A stretch of 64,000 nucleotides of DNA. Origin: Homoserinimonas aerilata (lineage in GTDB: Bacteria; Actinomycetota; Actinomycetes; Actinomycetales; Microbacteriaceae). Of this stretch, positions 42,127-51,220 are shown one piece after another. The stretch spans positions 62,001 through 126,000 of the forward strand of contig NZ_VFOM01000003.1 in assembly GCF_006716125.1 (NCBI RefSeq). Reading direction: 5' to 3'. How positions within the stretch are numbered: the first letter of the stretch is position 1; each line of letters begins with the position of its first letter. Position numbers and translations under genes: made by a program. Under the pieces are notes generated by a model. The model ran no database searches. It was not told the origin of the DNA and saw nothing but the letters and a program-made list of their open reading frames with translations.

Positions 42127-43353
42127 ATGAAGGTGAAAACTCGCAGCATCATCACAGCCGGCGCACTCGCCGCGACTGTGGGCCTGGCACTCGTCGGATG
42201 CTCATCCGACAACGGCGACGGAGGCGACGGCGCGAACAACTCGACCACCGCCCTGACCGTCTGGGTCGATGCGGAGCGCGTCGACGCCCTCAAGGACGTC
42301 GCAGCCGCATACAAGGACAAGACCGGCATCGAGGTGAAGCTCGTCTCCAAGGACACCGCCAAGATCAAGGATGACTTCCTGCAGCAGGTTCCGACCGGCA
42401 AGGGCCCCGACATCACCATGGGCGCCCACGACTGGCTGGGCGAGCTCGTCACCAACGGCGTCGTCTCGCCGATCGAGCTGGCCGACAAGGAGGGTGACTT
42501 CCTCGAGGTCGCCTATGCCGCCTCGACCTATGAGGGCAAGCAGTACATGCTGCCGTACGCGGTCGAGAACATCGCGCTGCTGCGCAACGCCGACCTCGTG
42601 CCCGAGGCCGTCGGAACCTTCGACGAGATGATCGCCGCCGGCACTGCCGCCGGCGTCACCCCCTTCGTCGTGCAGCAGGGTCCCGAGAGCGACCCGTACC
42701 ACCTGTACCCGTTCCAGACCTCCTTCGGAGCCCCCGTCTTCAGTAGTGACGAGAACGGCTACGACGTGAGCGACCTGCAGATCGGCAACGCCGGCGGCAT
42801 CGAGTACGCCAACTGGCTGGCAGCGCAGGGTGCCGCGGGCACCATCAACACCGAGGTGACCGGCGACATCGCCAAGGAGCAGTTCACGACCGGGCAGGCT
42901 GCCTTCTGGCTGACCGGCCCGTGGAACGTCGGCGCCGCCCTCGACGCGGGCATCAACGTCGCCGTCGACCCGATCGTCACCCCCGGTGCAGAGGCTGCCC
43001 AGCCGTTCGCCGGCGTGAAGGGCTTCTTCCTGAGCGAGCAGAGCAAGAACAAGGTCGCCGCGAACGACTTCCTCGTCAACTACCTGGCGACCGAGGATGT
43101 CCAGACCGCGCTCTTCGAGTCGGGCAACGTGCTCCCCGCACTGGCCAGTGCGGCCGACGCCGCATCGAACGACCCCATCGTCGGAGGCTTCCGCCTCGTC
43201 GGCATGGACGCCGTTCCGATGCCCGCCAGCCCGGCCATGGGTGCCGTCTGGCAGTTCTGGGGAATCGCCGAGGCAGCCATCCTGAACGGCGCCGACCCGG
43301 CCGCCACCTGGGAGAAGCTCGCCGCTGACGTGCAGGGCGCGCTCGACAAGTAG
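42127..43353 (+). CDS. malE: ABC sugar-binding lipoprotein (MalE type)
   Basis: Binds maltose or a related alpha-glucoside and delivers it to the permease. The 408-residue protein has a lipoprotein signal ending LVGCSS, then the SBP_bac_1 fold: TTALTVWVDAERVDALKDVA, GKGPDITMGAHDWLGE, YMLPYAVENIALLRN, and KGFFLSEQSKNKVAANDFL, all typical of maltose-binding proteins. It is the first gene of malEFG, separated from malF by a strong hairpin. The ligand is inferred from the divergent alpha-glucosidase. Confidence 0.9.
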   Translation: MKVKTRSIITAGALAATVGLALVGCSSDNGDGGDGANNSTTALTVWVDAERVDALKDVAAAYKDKTGIEVKLVSKDTAKIKDDFLQQVPTGKGPDITMGAHDWLGELVTNGVVSPIELADKEGDFLEVAYAASTYEGKQYMLPYAVENIALLRNADLVPEAVGTFDEMIAAGTAAGVTPFVVQQGPESDPYHLYPFQTSFGAPVFSSDENGYDVSDLQIGNAGGIEYANWLAAQGAAGTINTEVTGDIAKEQFTTGQAAFWLTGPWNVGAALDAGINVAVDPIVTPGAEAAQPFAGVKGFFLSEQSKNKVAANDFLVNYLATEDVQTALFESGNVLPALASAADAASNDPIVGGFRLVGMDAVPMPASPAMGAVWQFWGIAEAAILNGADPAATWEKLAADVQGALDK

Positions 43354-43360
43354 CAGTCAG

Positions 43361-43407
43361 GCGGGTTGAGTGGCAATGGCGCGCAGCGGCATTGCCACTC
43401 GACCCGC
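43361..43407 (+). terminator. Hairpin between malE and malF
   Basis: GCGGGTTGAGTGGCAATGGC (43361-43380) pairs with 43388-43407 at 18 of 20 positions plus one G-U, with a 7-nt loop. Its placement directly after the binding-protein gene suggests attenuation or 3' protection, allowing more MalE than MalFG. Confidence 0.7.
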
Positions 43408-43436
43408 TGTTCACCAGAACGCGAGAGAGTGACCCC

Positions 43437-45032
43437 ATGACAGACAGAGTGGTCCAGACGAGCAAGCGCTCGAAGCAGGCTGCGCGCATCGCGGATGCGG
43501 CATCCGGCGGCATCAGGATGATCCTGCTCAAGATCGTGCTGCTCGGCATCGTCGACGCGATCGCCGTCTACGCGCTCTTCGTTCTCGCACTCTCCGACGA
43601 GTGGCTGATCGCGTCGCTTGTCGCGGTCGTCACCCTCGTCGTCAACTGGATCTACTTCTCGAAGCGCAAGCTGCCCGCGAAGTACCTCACGCCGGGCGTG
43701 CTGTTCCTCATCGTCTTCCAGATCTTCGTCATCGGCTACACCGGCTACATCGGCTTCACCAACTATTCGACCGGTCACAACAGCGACAAGGCGCAGGCGA
43801 TCGACGCGCTCATGAGCTCGGCGCGCGAACGGGTGCCCGATTCGCCCACCTACAAGGTCACCATCGTCGAGAACCTCGAGGGTCTCGGCATGCTCGTCAC
43901 CGCCCCGGACGGCGAGGTGAGCGTCGGCAGCTCCGAACATCCGCTCTCCTCCGTGCGTAACGCGACCATGGACGGCGACAAGGCTGTCGCGGTCGACGGC
44001 TACACGAGCCTCAGCTTTCAGGATGTGCTGCAGCGGCAGGGCGACATCGTCGGCCTCGAGGTGCCCTTCTCGGACGACCCCAACGACGGCTCGCTGCGCA
44101 CGCCCGACGGCAGCTCGGCCTACGTCTACACCTCCAGCCTCGTCTACGACGAGCAGGCCGGGACGATGACGGATGCCTCCTCCGGCACCGTCTACAGCGA
44201 CACCGGTACGGGCGCCTTCACCTCCTCCGACGGCGAGGAGCTGCTGCCCGGCTGGCGCATCACGGTCGGTTTCGACAACTTCGCCCGCGCGTTCACCGAG
44301 GACAGCATCCGTGAACCGCTCATCAATGTGACCATCTGGACGATCGTCTTCGCCCTGCTCTCGGTCGCGAGCACCTTCTTCCTGGGGCTGTTCCTCGCGA
44401 TCGTGTTCAACGACAAGCGCATGAAGGGGCGAAAGTTCTACCGGATCGCGATGATCCTGCCGTACGCGTTCCCCGCGTTCCTGTCGGCGCTCGTGTGGGC
44501 GGGCATGCTGAGCGAGAGCTTCGGCTTCGTCAACCAGGTGCTGCTCGGCGGGGCGTCCATCCCGTGGCTGACGGACCCGTTCCTGGCGAAGGTCAGCATC
44601 CTGTTCGTCAACCTGTGGCTCGGCTTCCCCTACATGTTCCTCGTCGCGACGGGGGCGCTGCAGTCCATCCCCGACGACGTCGTCGAGGCCGCCACCGTCG
44701 ACGGCGCGAAACCGTGGCAGGTGTTCAGGCTCATCAAGATGCCGCTCCTGCTGGTGACGATGGCGCCCATCCTGATCTCCTCCTTCGCCTTCAACTTCAA
44801 CAACTTCAACCTCATCTACATGCTCACGGGGGGTGGGCCGCGGGATGCGGCCGCCAGCGTGAACGTGGGCGCCACCGACATCCTCATCTCGATGGTCTAC
44901 AAGGTGGCGTTCACCGGGCAGCTTCGTGACTACGGGCTCGCGAGCGCGTTCACGATCATCATCTTCATCCTCGTCGCGACGATCTCCATCGTCAGCTTCA
45001 GGCAGACCAAGGCGTTGGAGGAGTTGAACTGA
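43437..45032 (+). CDS. malF: ABC sugar permease (MalF type)
   Basis: A 531-residue membrane subunit. As in MalF, several early helices (about residues 28-100) precede a large extracytoplasmic insertion (about 110-290), then the core permease with the EAA loop DVVEAATVDGAKPWQVFRLIKMPLL and a C-terminal ISIVSFRQTKALEELN. ATG 43437 follows GAGAGAGTGACC; an upstream start would run into the hairpin. Its stop overlaps malG (ATGA). Confidence 0.92.
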   Translation: MTDRVVQTSKRSKQAARIADAASGGIRMILLKIVLLGIVDAIAVYALFVLALSDEWLIASLVAVVTLVVNWIYFSKRKLPAKYLTPGVLFLIVFQIFVIGYTGYIGFTNYSTGHNSDKAQAIDALMSSARERVPDSPTYKVTIVENLEGLGMLVTAPDGEVSVGSSEHPLSSVRNATMDGDKAVAVDGYTSLSFQDVLQRQGDIVGLEVPFSDDPNDGSLRTPDGSSAYVYTSSLVYDEQAGTMTDASSGTVYSDTGTGAFTSSDGEELLPGWRITVGFDNFARAFTEDSIREPLINVTIWTIVFALLSVASTFFLGLFLAIVFNDKRMKGRKFYRIAMILPYAFPAFLSALVWAGMLSESFGFVNQVLLGGASIPWLTDPFLAKVSILFVNLWLGFPYMFLVATGALQSIPDDVVEAATVDGAKPWQVFRLIKMPLLLVTMAPILISSFAFNFNNFNLIYMLTGGGPRDAAASVNVGATDILISMVYKVAFTGQLRDYGLASAFTIIIFILVATISIVSFRQTKALEELN

Positions 45033-45937
45033 TGACCACCGTTCTTTCCCGCACAGGCGAACCCATCACAGACAAGCGGCCGTTCTCCTTCGGCCGCTGG
45101 TTCGGCCGCACCGGCTGGCGCCACATCGTGGGCGTCGCCATGGTGCTGTTCTCGGTGCTGCCGCTTCTGTACGTGCTGTCGTCGTCGCTCAACCCGAGCG
45201 GAACGCTGACCGGCTCGAATGCGCTGTTCTCCGCAGTGGGTCTGGATGCCTATGTGCGGCTGGTCACCGATCCGACACAGCCGTTCATGGCCTGGTTCGG
45301 CAACACGCTGCTCATCGCCAGCATCACCGCCGTCGCGACCGTGTTCCTGGGGGCGCTCGCCGCGTACTCCTTCTCACGGATGCGCTTCACGGGTCGCCGA
45401 TTCGGCCTGCTCACGATCGTGCTCGTGCAGATGTTCCCGCAGCTGCTCGCCGTGGTCGCCATCTTCCTGCTGATGAGCAGCATCAGCGACTGGTTCCCGG
45501 CGATCGGACTGAACACCCACATCGGCCTGATCATGGTCTACATGGGCGGCGCGCTCGGCGTGAACACCTACCTCATGTACGGCTTCTTCAACACGATTCC
45601 GCAGGACATCGACGAGGCAGCCAAGATCGACGGGGCCGGGCATGCGCGCATCTTCTTCACCATCATCCTGAGGCTCGTCGCGCCCATCCTCGCCGTCGTC
45701 GGGCTGCTGTCGTTCATCGGCACGACGAACGAGTTCGTGGTGGCGAGCATCCTGCTGATCGACCCAGAGAAGCAGACGCTCGCGGTGGGCCTGTACAAGC
45801 TCGTGTCGAACCCCAACTATGCCGACTGGAGTGCCTTCTCGGCCGGGGCCGTCATTGCGGCGCTGCCCGTCATGGCGCTGTTCCTGTTCCTGCAGAAGTA
45901 CATCGTGGGCGGGCTCACGGCCGGGGCGGTCAAGTAG
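45032..45937 (+). CDS. malG: ABC sugar permease (MalG type)
   Basis: The second membrane subunit, 301 residues, six helices, with the EAA loop IPQDIDEAAKIDGAGHARIFFTI and the MalG C-terminus VAGLTAGAVK-like (VGGLTAGAVK). No ATPase gene is in the operon; a shared MsmK/MalK-type ATPase encoded elsewhere is usual in actinobacteria. A 327-bp gap follows, containing a palindrome and an ECF-type promoter. Confidence 0.93.
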   Translation: MTTVLSRTGEPITDKRPFSFGRWFGRTGWRHIVGVAMVLFSVLPLLYVLSSSLNPSGTLTGSNALFSAVGLDAYVRLVTDPTQPFMAWFGNTLLIASITAVATVFLGALAAYSFSRMRFTGRRFGLLTIVLVQMFPQLLAVVAIFLLMSSISDWFPAIGLNTHIGLIMVYMGGALGVNTYLMYGFFNTIPQDIDEAAKIDGAGHARIFFTIILRLVAPILAVVGLLSFIGTTNEFVVASILLIDPEKQTLAVGLYKLVSNPNYADWSAFSAGAVIAALPVMALFLFLQKYIVGGLTAGAVK

Positions 45938-46073
45938 CGCCAGGCTCTCCGGTGGGCCGGATGCTTCGGCTCATGCTCCTCGGCCCCGCTACGGCCTCGG
46001 CACTGCCCCAACCACCGCCCGCCTCCGCCCTGCCCCCTCTTCCGCCTCTGCCCTAGCCCCCACCCTCTTCCGT

Positions 46074-46145
46074 CAACAGGAGATTCGGGCGACTCGCCGT
46101 CGCCCCACCGTGGTCACGCGGCGAGTCGCGCCATTTCTCCTGTTG
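46074..46145. repeat. Imperfect 72-bp palindrome
   Basis: Arms 46074-46099 and 46119-46145: outer 10 bp CAACAGGAGA/TCTCCTGTTG and inner GCGACTCGCCG/CGGCGAGTCGC pair exactly, with mismatches and a one-base bulge between. It lies in the gap between malG and the sigma-factor operon, 137 bp after malG. Confidence 0.8.
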
Positions 46146-46187
46146 GCTGCGCGCATCCGGGGTCCGTCCGAGCAGTTTTCTGCCGGA

Positions 46188-46217
46188 TGTCGATTCCGTG
46201 TGCCGCCGTTCGACGTC
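46188..46217 (+). promoter_or_regulatory. Candidate ECF42-dependent promoter
   Basis: TGTCGA (46188-46193), 17 bp, then CGACGTC (46211-46217). This agrees with the TGTCGA -35 and CGA/TC -10 pattern I recall as reported for ECF42 sigma factors. It lies 48 bp before the first gene of the module, implying autoregulation. Confidence 0.6.
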
Positions 46218-46264
46218 ATAGTAGAAGGACGCAAACGGCGGCCTTCCCACCAGAGGAGAACATC

Positions 46265-46696
46265 ATGAGATACATGCTGATCATGCACGATACGGATGCG
46301 GCGATTGCGGCGTCGAAAGAGGTCGACTTCGAGGAGATCATCAACGCGATGGGCGCCTACAACGAGTCCATGATGAAGGCCGGCGTGTTCCTCTCCGCCG
46401 AGGGACTCACCGACGCGACAGAAGGGTTCGTTGTCGACTTCTCCGCCGAGAGGCCGATCGTCACCGACGGCCCGTATGGCGAGACGCACGAACTCTTCAA
46501 TGGCTTCTGGATCCTCGAGGTCTCGAGTAAGGAGGAGGCCATCGAGTGGGCGAGCCGAGCACCGCTCGGCCCCGGCAGCACGCTCGAGGTTCGCCGCATT
46601 CATGGAGACGAGGCCTTCGCCGAGTACGCCGACAACGAGTACGTGAAAAAGGGCGCCGCTCTGCGTGAAGAAGCAGCCAGAGTCCAACACAAGTGA
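46265..46696 (+). CDS. YCII/DGPF-domain protein of an ECF42 module
   Basis: A 143-residue cytoplasmic protein of the YCII fold with the hallmark DGPYGETHELFNGFWIL, which gives DGPF proteins their name. Genes for this family are the standard neighbours of ECF42 sigma factors and are among their targets; their biochemical role is unknown. ATG 46265 follows AGAGGAGAA, so the longer frame upstream, which would contain the promoter, is rejected. The sigma factor gene begins 12 bp downstream. Confidence 0.9.
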   Translation: MRYMLIMHDTDAAIAASKEVDFEEIINAMGAYNESMMKAGVFLSAEGLTDATEGFVVDFSAERPIVTDGPYGETHELFNGFWILEVSSKEEAIEWASRAPLGPGSTLEVRRIHGDEAFAEYADNEYVKKGAALREEAARVQHK

Positions 46697-46708
46697 GCAT
46701 CCGCGGCC

Positions 46709-47935
46709 ATGCCTGACATCCGGCGCACGGTCGACGCCGTCTGGCGCATCGAGGGCGGTCGCATCGTCGCGACACTCGCCAAGATGACCGGCGACGTCGG
46801 CCTTGCCGAGGATCTCGCCCAGGAAGCCCTGGTCGACGCCCTCACCCAGTGGCCGGAGTCGGGCGTGCCACAGAACGCGGGCGCCTGGCTCACGGCCGTC
46901 GCCAAGCGCAAGGCGATCGACGGCTGGCGCAGGCGCGAACGTCTCGATGAGCGGTATCGGGCGATCGCCCACCAGCTGGACGAGACCGGCGAGGACGAGT
47001 GGCAGCCGATCGACGACGACCTGCTTCGGCTGGTCTTCATCGCCTGCCACCCGGTGCTCTCCCGGGAGGCGCAGCTCGCGCTGACCCTGCGCATCGTCGG
47101 CGGTCTCAGCACGGACGAGATCGCGCGGATGCTTCTGGTTCCGGTCGCGACGGCGCAGCAGCGGATCGTGCGGGCGAAGAAGACCCTCTCGGCCGCGAAG
47201 ATCCCGTTCGAGGCCCCCGACCCGCAGGAGTGGCGGGAGCGGCTCGGCGCCGTGCTGGGCGTGATCTACCTGATCTTCACGGAGGGTTATGCCGCGACAT
47301 CCGGTGACCGCTGGGTGCGAAGCGAACTGGCGAACGAGGCGCTGCGACTCGGACGGGTGCTTGCCGGCCTGCTGCCGAGGGAGCCGGAGGTGCACGGCCT
47401 GGTGGCGCTGATGGAGTTGCAGGCTTCGCGCTTCGCCGCGCGTGTCGCCCGGGATGGCACGCCGATCCTGCTCGCAGACCAGAATCGTTCGCTGTGGGAT
47501 CGCGCCCAGATCGAGCGCGGTCGCGCCGCATTGCGGGCGGCGGATGCTGTGGGCCGCGGTCGCGCAGCGTACGGTCTGCAGGCGGCCATCGCCGAATGCC
47601 ATGCGACGGCGTCGAGCGTTGAAGAGACTGATTGGCAGCGAATCGTGCTGCTCTATGAGGCGCTGGGCCGGCTTGCGCCGAGCCCCGTTGTTGACCTCAA
47701 CCGTGCGGTCGCCGTGTCGATGGCGACGGGCCCGGCGAATGCCCTGCTCATCGTCGACCGGCTCGACTCCGAGGGAGCGCTGCGCGGCTCGTACCTGCTC
47801 CCCAGTGTGCGCGGCGAGCTGCTTGCCCAGCTCGGTCGGGTCGAGGAGGCTCGCTCTGAGCTGCTCACCGCCGCTGGGCTCACCGCTAATGCGCGGGAGA
47901 GTGCGGTGTTGCGGGCCAAGGCTGACAAGCTCTGA
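46709..47935 (+). CDS. ECF42-type RNA polymerase sigma factor
   Basis: Extracytoplasmic-function sigma factor without an anti-sigma partner; the long C-terminal extension is thought to regulate it. The 408-residue protein has region 2 (VWRIEGGRIVATLAKMTGDVGLAEDLAQEALVDAL, given here by its ends VWRIEGG and AEDLAQEALVDAL), region 4 (LALTLRIVGGLSTDEIARML), and about 200 residues of helical, TPR-like extension with PEVHGLVALMELQASR. Directly follows the DGPF gene and precedes DUF4287, the usual ECF42 context. Confidence 0.9.
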   Translation: MPDIRRTVDAVWRIEGGRIVATLAKMTGDVGLAEDLAQEALVDALTQWPESGVPQNAGAWLTAVAKRKAIDGWRRRERLDERYRAIAHQLDETGEDEWQPIDDDLLRLVFIACHPVLSREAQLALTLRIVGGLSTDEIARMLLVPVATAQQRIVRAKKTLSAAKIPFEAPDPQEWRERLGAVLGVIYLIFTEGYAATSGDRWVRSELANEALRLGRVLAGLLPREPEVHGLVALMELQASRFAARVARDGTPILLADQNRSLWDRAQIERGRAALRAADAVGRGRAAYGLQAAIAECHATASSVEETDWQRIVLLYEALGRLAPSPVVDLNRAVAVSMATGPANALLIVDRLDSEGALRGSYLLPSVRGELLAQLGRVEEARSELLTAAGLTANARESAVLRAKADKL

Positions 47936-47971
47936 CTGCACGATCCGTAAATTCACGAAGGGAAACGAAGA

Positions 47972-48262
47972 ATGTCATTCCAGGCCTACCTCGACACCAT
48001 CGAGGACAAGACGGGGCTCACCCCTCGCCAACTGCTCGAGATCGCCCAATCGAAGGGCTTCGACGACCCGAGCGTGAAGGCGGGCGTGATCCTCGACTGG
48101 CTCAAAGAGGACTACGAGCTCGGCCGCGGCCACGGCATGGCACTCGTGCATGTCATCAAGAAGGGGCCGAGCATCAGCGGCAAGCATGTCGGGTCGGATG
48201 GCACGCACGCGGACGAGTCCGACACGCTGTGGCTCGACGGCAAGGCCAGCAAGCCGGCATGA
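47972..48262 (+). CDS. DUF4287 protein
   Basis: A 96-residue protein matching DUF4287: FQAYLDTIEDKTGLTPRQLL, KAGVILDWLKEDYELGRGHG and MALVHVIKKG. Function unknown. It follows the sigma factor by 36 bp with its own ribosome binding site (GAAGGGAAACG), so it is probably the third gene of the module. Confidence 0.85.
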   Translation: MSFQAYLDTIEDKTGLTPRQLLEIAQSKGFDDPSVKAGVILDWLKEDYELGRGHGMALVHVIKKGPSISGKHVGSDGTHADESDTLWLDGKASKPA

Positions 48263-48338
48263 TCAGCGCGCTCGGTCGTGCGCCGGTAGATTTGATGTCA
48301 GGAGCACGCTGACGTCCACCGAAACGAGCAGACTGAGA

Positions 48339-49151
48339 ATGAAGAGCTGGCTTTCCGCCTTCGACAGCCCGACCCGCACGATCGACCTCGCCCATCCCCT
48401 CTCGCGGGATGTGCCCACCTCGCCGAGTCATGTGGGATTTCAGATGGCGCTCAAGCGCAGGCATGGCGACTCGTTCAGGGCGGATGGCGGCTCGGGCGCC
48501 AGCGAGGTGATCATCACGAGCCCGCACACGGGCACACACATCGACGCGCTCAGCCATGCCTCGCACGAGGGGCTGCTGCACGGCGGCGTCGACGCCTATG
48601 AGGCGCAGCGCGGCCCGAACGGCTTCACGGCTCTGGGTGCGGAGACGATCCCGCCTCTCGTCTGCCGAGGGGTGCTGATCGATCTGCCCAAGAGTATGGG
48701 TGTTCCCGTGCTCGAGCCCGGTTACGAGGTGACACCCGATGATCTTGTCGCGGCGACGCAGGGCGTTGAGCTCGAAGGCGCTGGGGTCGTGCTGGTGCGT
48801 ACCGGCTGGGCGGCGCACTGGGGCGATGCGGCGACGTACATCGGCGCGGAGCGTGGCGTTCCCGGAATCGGCGTCGCGGCCGCGGAGTGGATCGCCGCGC
48901 ACGGACCGCTCGCTGTCGGGGCCGACACCATGGCCGTCGAGCACATCCCGGCCGGTCAGGGGCACGGCAACCTCCCCGTGCACAGCCTGCTGCTTGTCGG
49001 CAGGGGCATCTACATCATCGAGAACCTCGACCTCGAGCAGCTCTCGGCGGACGGCAGCGCGGAGTTCCTCTTCGTGCTCGCTCCGCTTCCCATTGTCGGC
49101 GGCACGGGGTCTCCCGTTCGTCCGTTGGCGATCGTGCGGCACGATGACTGA
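48339..49151 (+). CDS. Cyclase-family (kynurenine formamidase-like) hydrolase
   Basis: A 270-residue metal-dependent hydrolase of the cyclase family with the metal-binding HTGTHIDALSH, a DLPKSMG segment, and VLVRTGWAAHWG. Members open cyclic amides, formamides or lactone-like rings. ATG 48339 is the most likely start given the family N-terminus (TIDLAHPLSRDVP). The gene overlaps the next, a GntR regulator, by 8 bp, tying it to the catabolic island. Specific substrate unknown. Confidence 0.85.
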   Translation: MKSWLSAFDSPTRTIDLAHPLSRDVPTSPSHVGFQMALKRRHGDSFRADGGSGASEVIITSPHTGTHIDALSHASHEGLLHGGVDAYEAQRGPNGFTALGAETIPPLVCRGVLIDLPKSMGVPVLEPGYEVTPDDLVAATQGVELEGAGVVLVRTGWAAHWGDAATYIGAERGVPGIGVAAAEWIAAHGPLAVGADTMAVEHIPAGQGHGNLPVHSLLLVGRGIYIIENLDLEQLSADGSAEFLFVLAPLPIVGGTGSPVRPLAIVRHDD

Positions 49152-49809
49152 GTCGGACGGTCCGAGCGCTCCGCTCTCCAAGACCCAGTTCGTCTATGAG
49201 TGGCTCAAGGAGGAGATCCTTTCCGGCTCGCTGACGCCGGGCTCGCGTATCAGGCAGCAGGATGTCGCCCGCACTCTCGGCGTCTCTTACACGCCCGTGC
49301 GTGAGGCCATCCGGCAGCTGCAGGCGACGGGACTCATCACCTACGAGCCGAACCGAGGCAACGCCGTCAACTCTCTCGGCGACGATGCGCTCCGCGAGCT
49401 CTATCTACTGCGCGGCGTCGTCGAAGGGCTTGGTGCCCGTCTCGCGGCCGAGAAGATGACGGATGCTGTCCTCTCCGAACTTCGGAGCATCCATGAGCAG
49501 ATGCTTGCCGTTCTTGACGAGGGTGCGGATGCTTCGGCGCTCGCCGCGCTCAGTCGCAACTTCCATTCGCTGATCGTGAAGGCGGGCGGCCCGCACATCG
49601 TGCATCCGAAGACCCAGGAGATCTGGACCCATTATCCGGTTCCGCGCTCGCAGTCGCTGTGGGGTGTGCCGGGGGAGGCCCGCCGTTCGGTCGACGCGCA
49701 TGCCCGGATCCTTGATGCCCTGCAGGCGCGGGATGCGCTGTCGGCGGGGTCGCTCATGGAGGAGCACATCGCGGATGGCGTGCGCTTTCGTCTGGGGGGC
49801 GACTCCTAG
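49144..49809 (+). CDS. GntR-family regulator, FCD (FadR-like) subgroup
   Basis: A 221-residue regulator: N-terminal winged helix (KEEILSGSLTPGSRIRQQDV, then LGVSYTPVREAIRQLQATGL) and a C-terminal all-helical FCD ligand domain with FHSLIVKAGG and VDAHARILDAL supplying metal/acid-binding histidines. FCD regulators sense organic acids. It probably controls the divergent catabolic operons at 49.8-64 kb, where a TACAATCTTGTA site is found (inference). Its 3' end faces the PcaB-like gene. Confidence 0.9.
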   Translation: MTESDGPSAPLSKTQFVYEWLKEEILSGSLTPGSRIRQQDVARTLGVSYTPVREAIRQLQATGLITYEPNRGNAVNSLGDDALRELYLLRGVVEGLGARLAAEKMTDAVLSELRSIHEQMLAVLDEGADASALAALSRNFHSLIVKAGGPHIVHPKTQEIWTHYPVPRSQSLWGVPGEARRSVDAHARILDALQARDALSAGSLMEEHIADGVRFRLGGDS

Positions 49810-49822
49810 TCGCTCCGGTGGC

Positions 49823-51220
49823 TCAGTCGTCGAAGGCAGCGCTGCGGAGGAGTGCCCGCCTGGCAATCTCGGCGGACGCGCCCAGGTAGTCGGCGGGGTC
49901 GAGCAGGCGCTCGAGGTCGAGGTCGCCAGGGTCGACGCCCAGGGCGGTGAGTTCGCCTTGCAGTGCTGAGACGAGCCCTTCGCCGGTGGCCGAACCGTCA
50001 AGCAGCAGCCTGCGCAGCACATGCTTGGCCTGCAACTTGCCGATGAGCGGGGTGAGGGCGACGTTGAGCCGCTCCGAGACGATGGCGGGGCCTGTGAGGT
50101 CGAGGTTGGCGCGCATCCGCTGTTCGTCGACGCGAAGGGTGGCGAGAAGTTCGTCCAGGTGTGATGCGCTGCCGAGCACGAGCCGGAGGGCGTCGCGCAG
50201 CGGCTGCCATTCGGACTGCCAGGCACCGGCGCTGCGCTCGTCTTCTGCGAGCATCGCCTGGTGCAGCACGAGCGCGAGCGAAGGAACCTGCCGTGCGGCG
50301 GAGAGCACGAGCACCGTGCGTACGGGGTTGAGCTTCTGCGGCATCGACGAGGAGATGCCGCCGCCGTCGCCGAGGCCTTCGACGACTTCGGCGATCTCGG
50401 TACGGGACATGACATGCACATCGCTCGCGATCTTGCCGAGTGCTCCGCTGACGAGGGTCAGGGTCGAGGCGATGCGGGCGATCGGTGTGCGGACGGTGTG
50501 CCACGGCTGGTAGTGGGCGTCGAGGGCGAGTTCTTCGGCGACGGCGTCGACCAGGGTGAAGGGGTCGAACGGCCCGTTGGTGGCGCGGCTGCCGTACGCA
50601 GCATAGGCGGCGAGGGTCCCGGATGCCCCGGCGAGCGAGAGCGGAAGGCCGTCGTCGAGTAGCCTGCCGAGCTCGGTCTGTGCGTCGACGAGCGCGTTGA
50701 GCCAGGCGGCGACCTTGACCCCGAAGGTCATCGGAACGGCGTGCTGGGTGACGGTGCGCCCGGCCATGGGCGCGTCACCGTGCCGGGCGATGAGCTGTGC
50801 GGCGTTGGCGCGGGCGCGGCTGAGCGTCGCATCCAGCTCGAAGAGGGCCCGACGGCAGACGAGCATGGTGGCGCTGTCGAGCACGTCCTGGCTCGTCGCG
50901 CCCAGGTGCACGTGGTCGCTGGCGCCGGGGGAGTCGCGCTCGACGGCGCGCTGCAGCTCCTGGACGAGGGTTATTGCCGGGTTCGAAGTCTCGGCGACAC
51001 CGACGGCGAGCGTTCGGGGGTCGATCCGCAACGAGCCGGCGACGGCTTCGATTGTGGCGGCGGCTTCGCGGGGGATGATGCCGAGTTCGCCTTGGCAGCG
51101 GGCGAGGGCGGCTTCGACCTCGAGGGCGGCCTCGATCCAGGCGCGGTCGCCCACGATGGTGTTGACGTTGGTGTTCGCCCAGCCGGGCGAGAGCATTCCG
51201 GAGTCGGATTCGTCGATCAT
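49823..51220 (-). CDS. PcaB-like lyase (carboxymuconate cycloisomerase family)
   Basis: A 465-residue member of the aspartase/fumarase superfamily closest in pattern to 3-carboxy-cis,cis-muconate cycloisomerase: TSNPAITLVQEL, HLGATSQDVLDSA, GRTVTQHAVPMTFGVK and the signature loop GGISSSMPQKLNPV. The real reaction may differ, because no protocatechuate 3,4-dioxygenase is nearby; a related intramolecular addition or elimination on a tricarboxylate is possible. It is the last gene of its operon and overlaps the CoA-lyase stop (ATGA). Confidence 0.82.
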   Translation of the reverse strand: MIDESDSGMLSPGWANTNVNTIVGDRAWIEAALEVEAALARCQGELGIIPREAAATIEAVAGSLRIDPRTLAVGVAETSNPAITLVQELQRAVERDSPGASDHVHLGATSQDVLDSATMLVCRRALFELDATLSRARANAAQLIARHGDAPMAGRTVTQHAVPMTFGVKVAAWLNALVDAQTELGRLLDDGLPLSLAGASGTLAAYAAYGSRATNGPFDPFTLVDAVAEELALDAHYQPWHTVRTPIARIASTLTLVSGALGKIASDVHVMSRTEIAEVVEGLGDGGGISSSMPQKLNPVRTVLVLSAARQVPSLALVLHQAMLAEDERSAGAWQSEWQPLRDALRLVLGSASHLDELLATLRVDEQRMRANLDLTGPAIVSERLNVALTPLIGKLQAKHVLRRLLLDGSATGEGLVSALQGELTALGVDPGDLDLERLLDPADYLGASAEIARRALLRSAAFDD

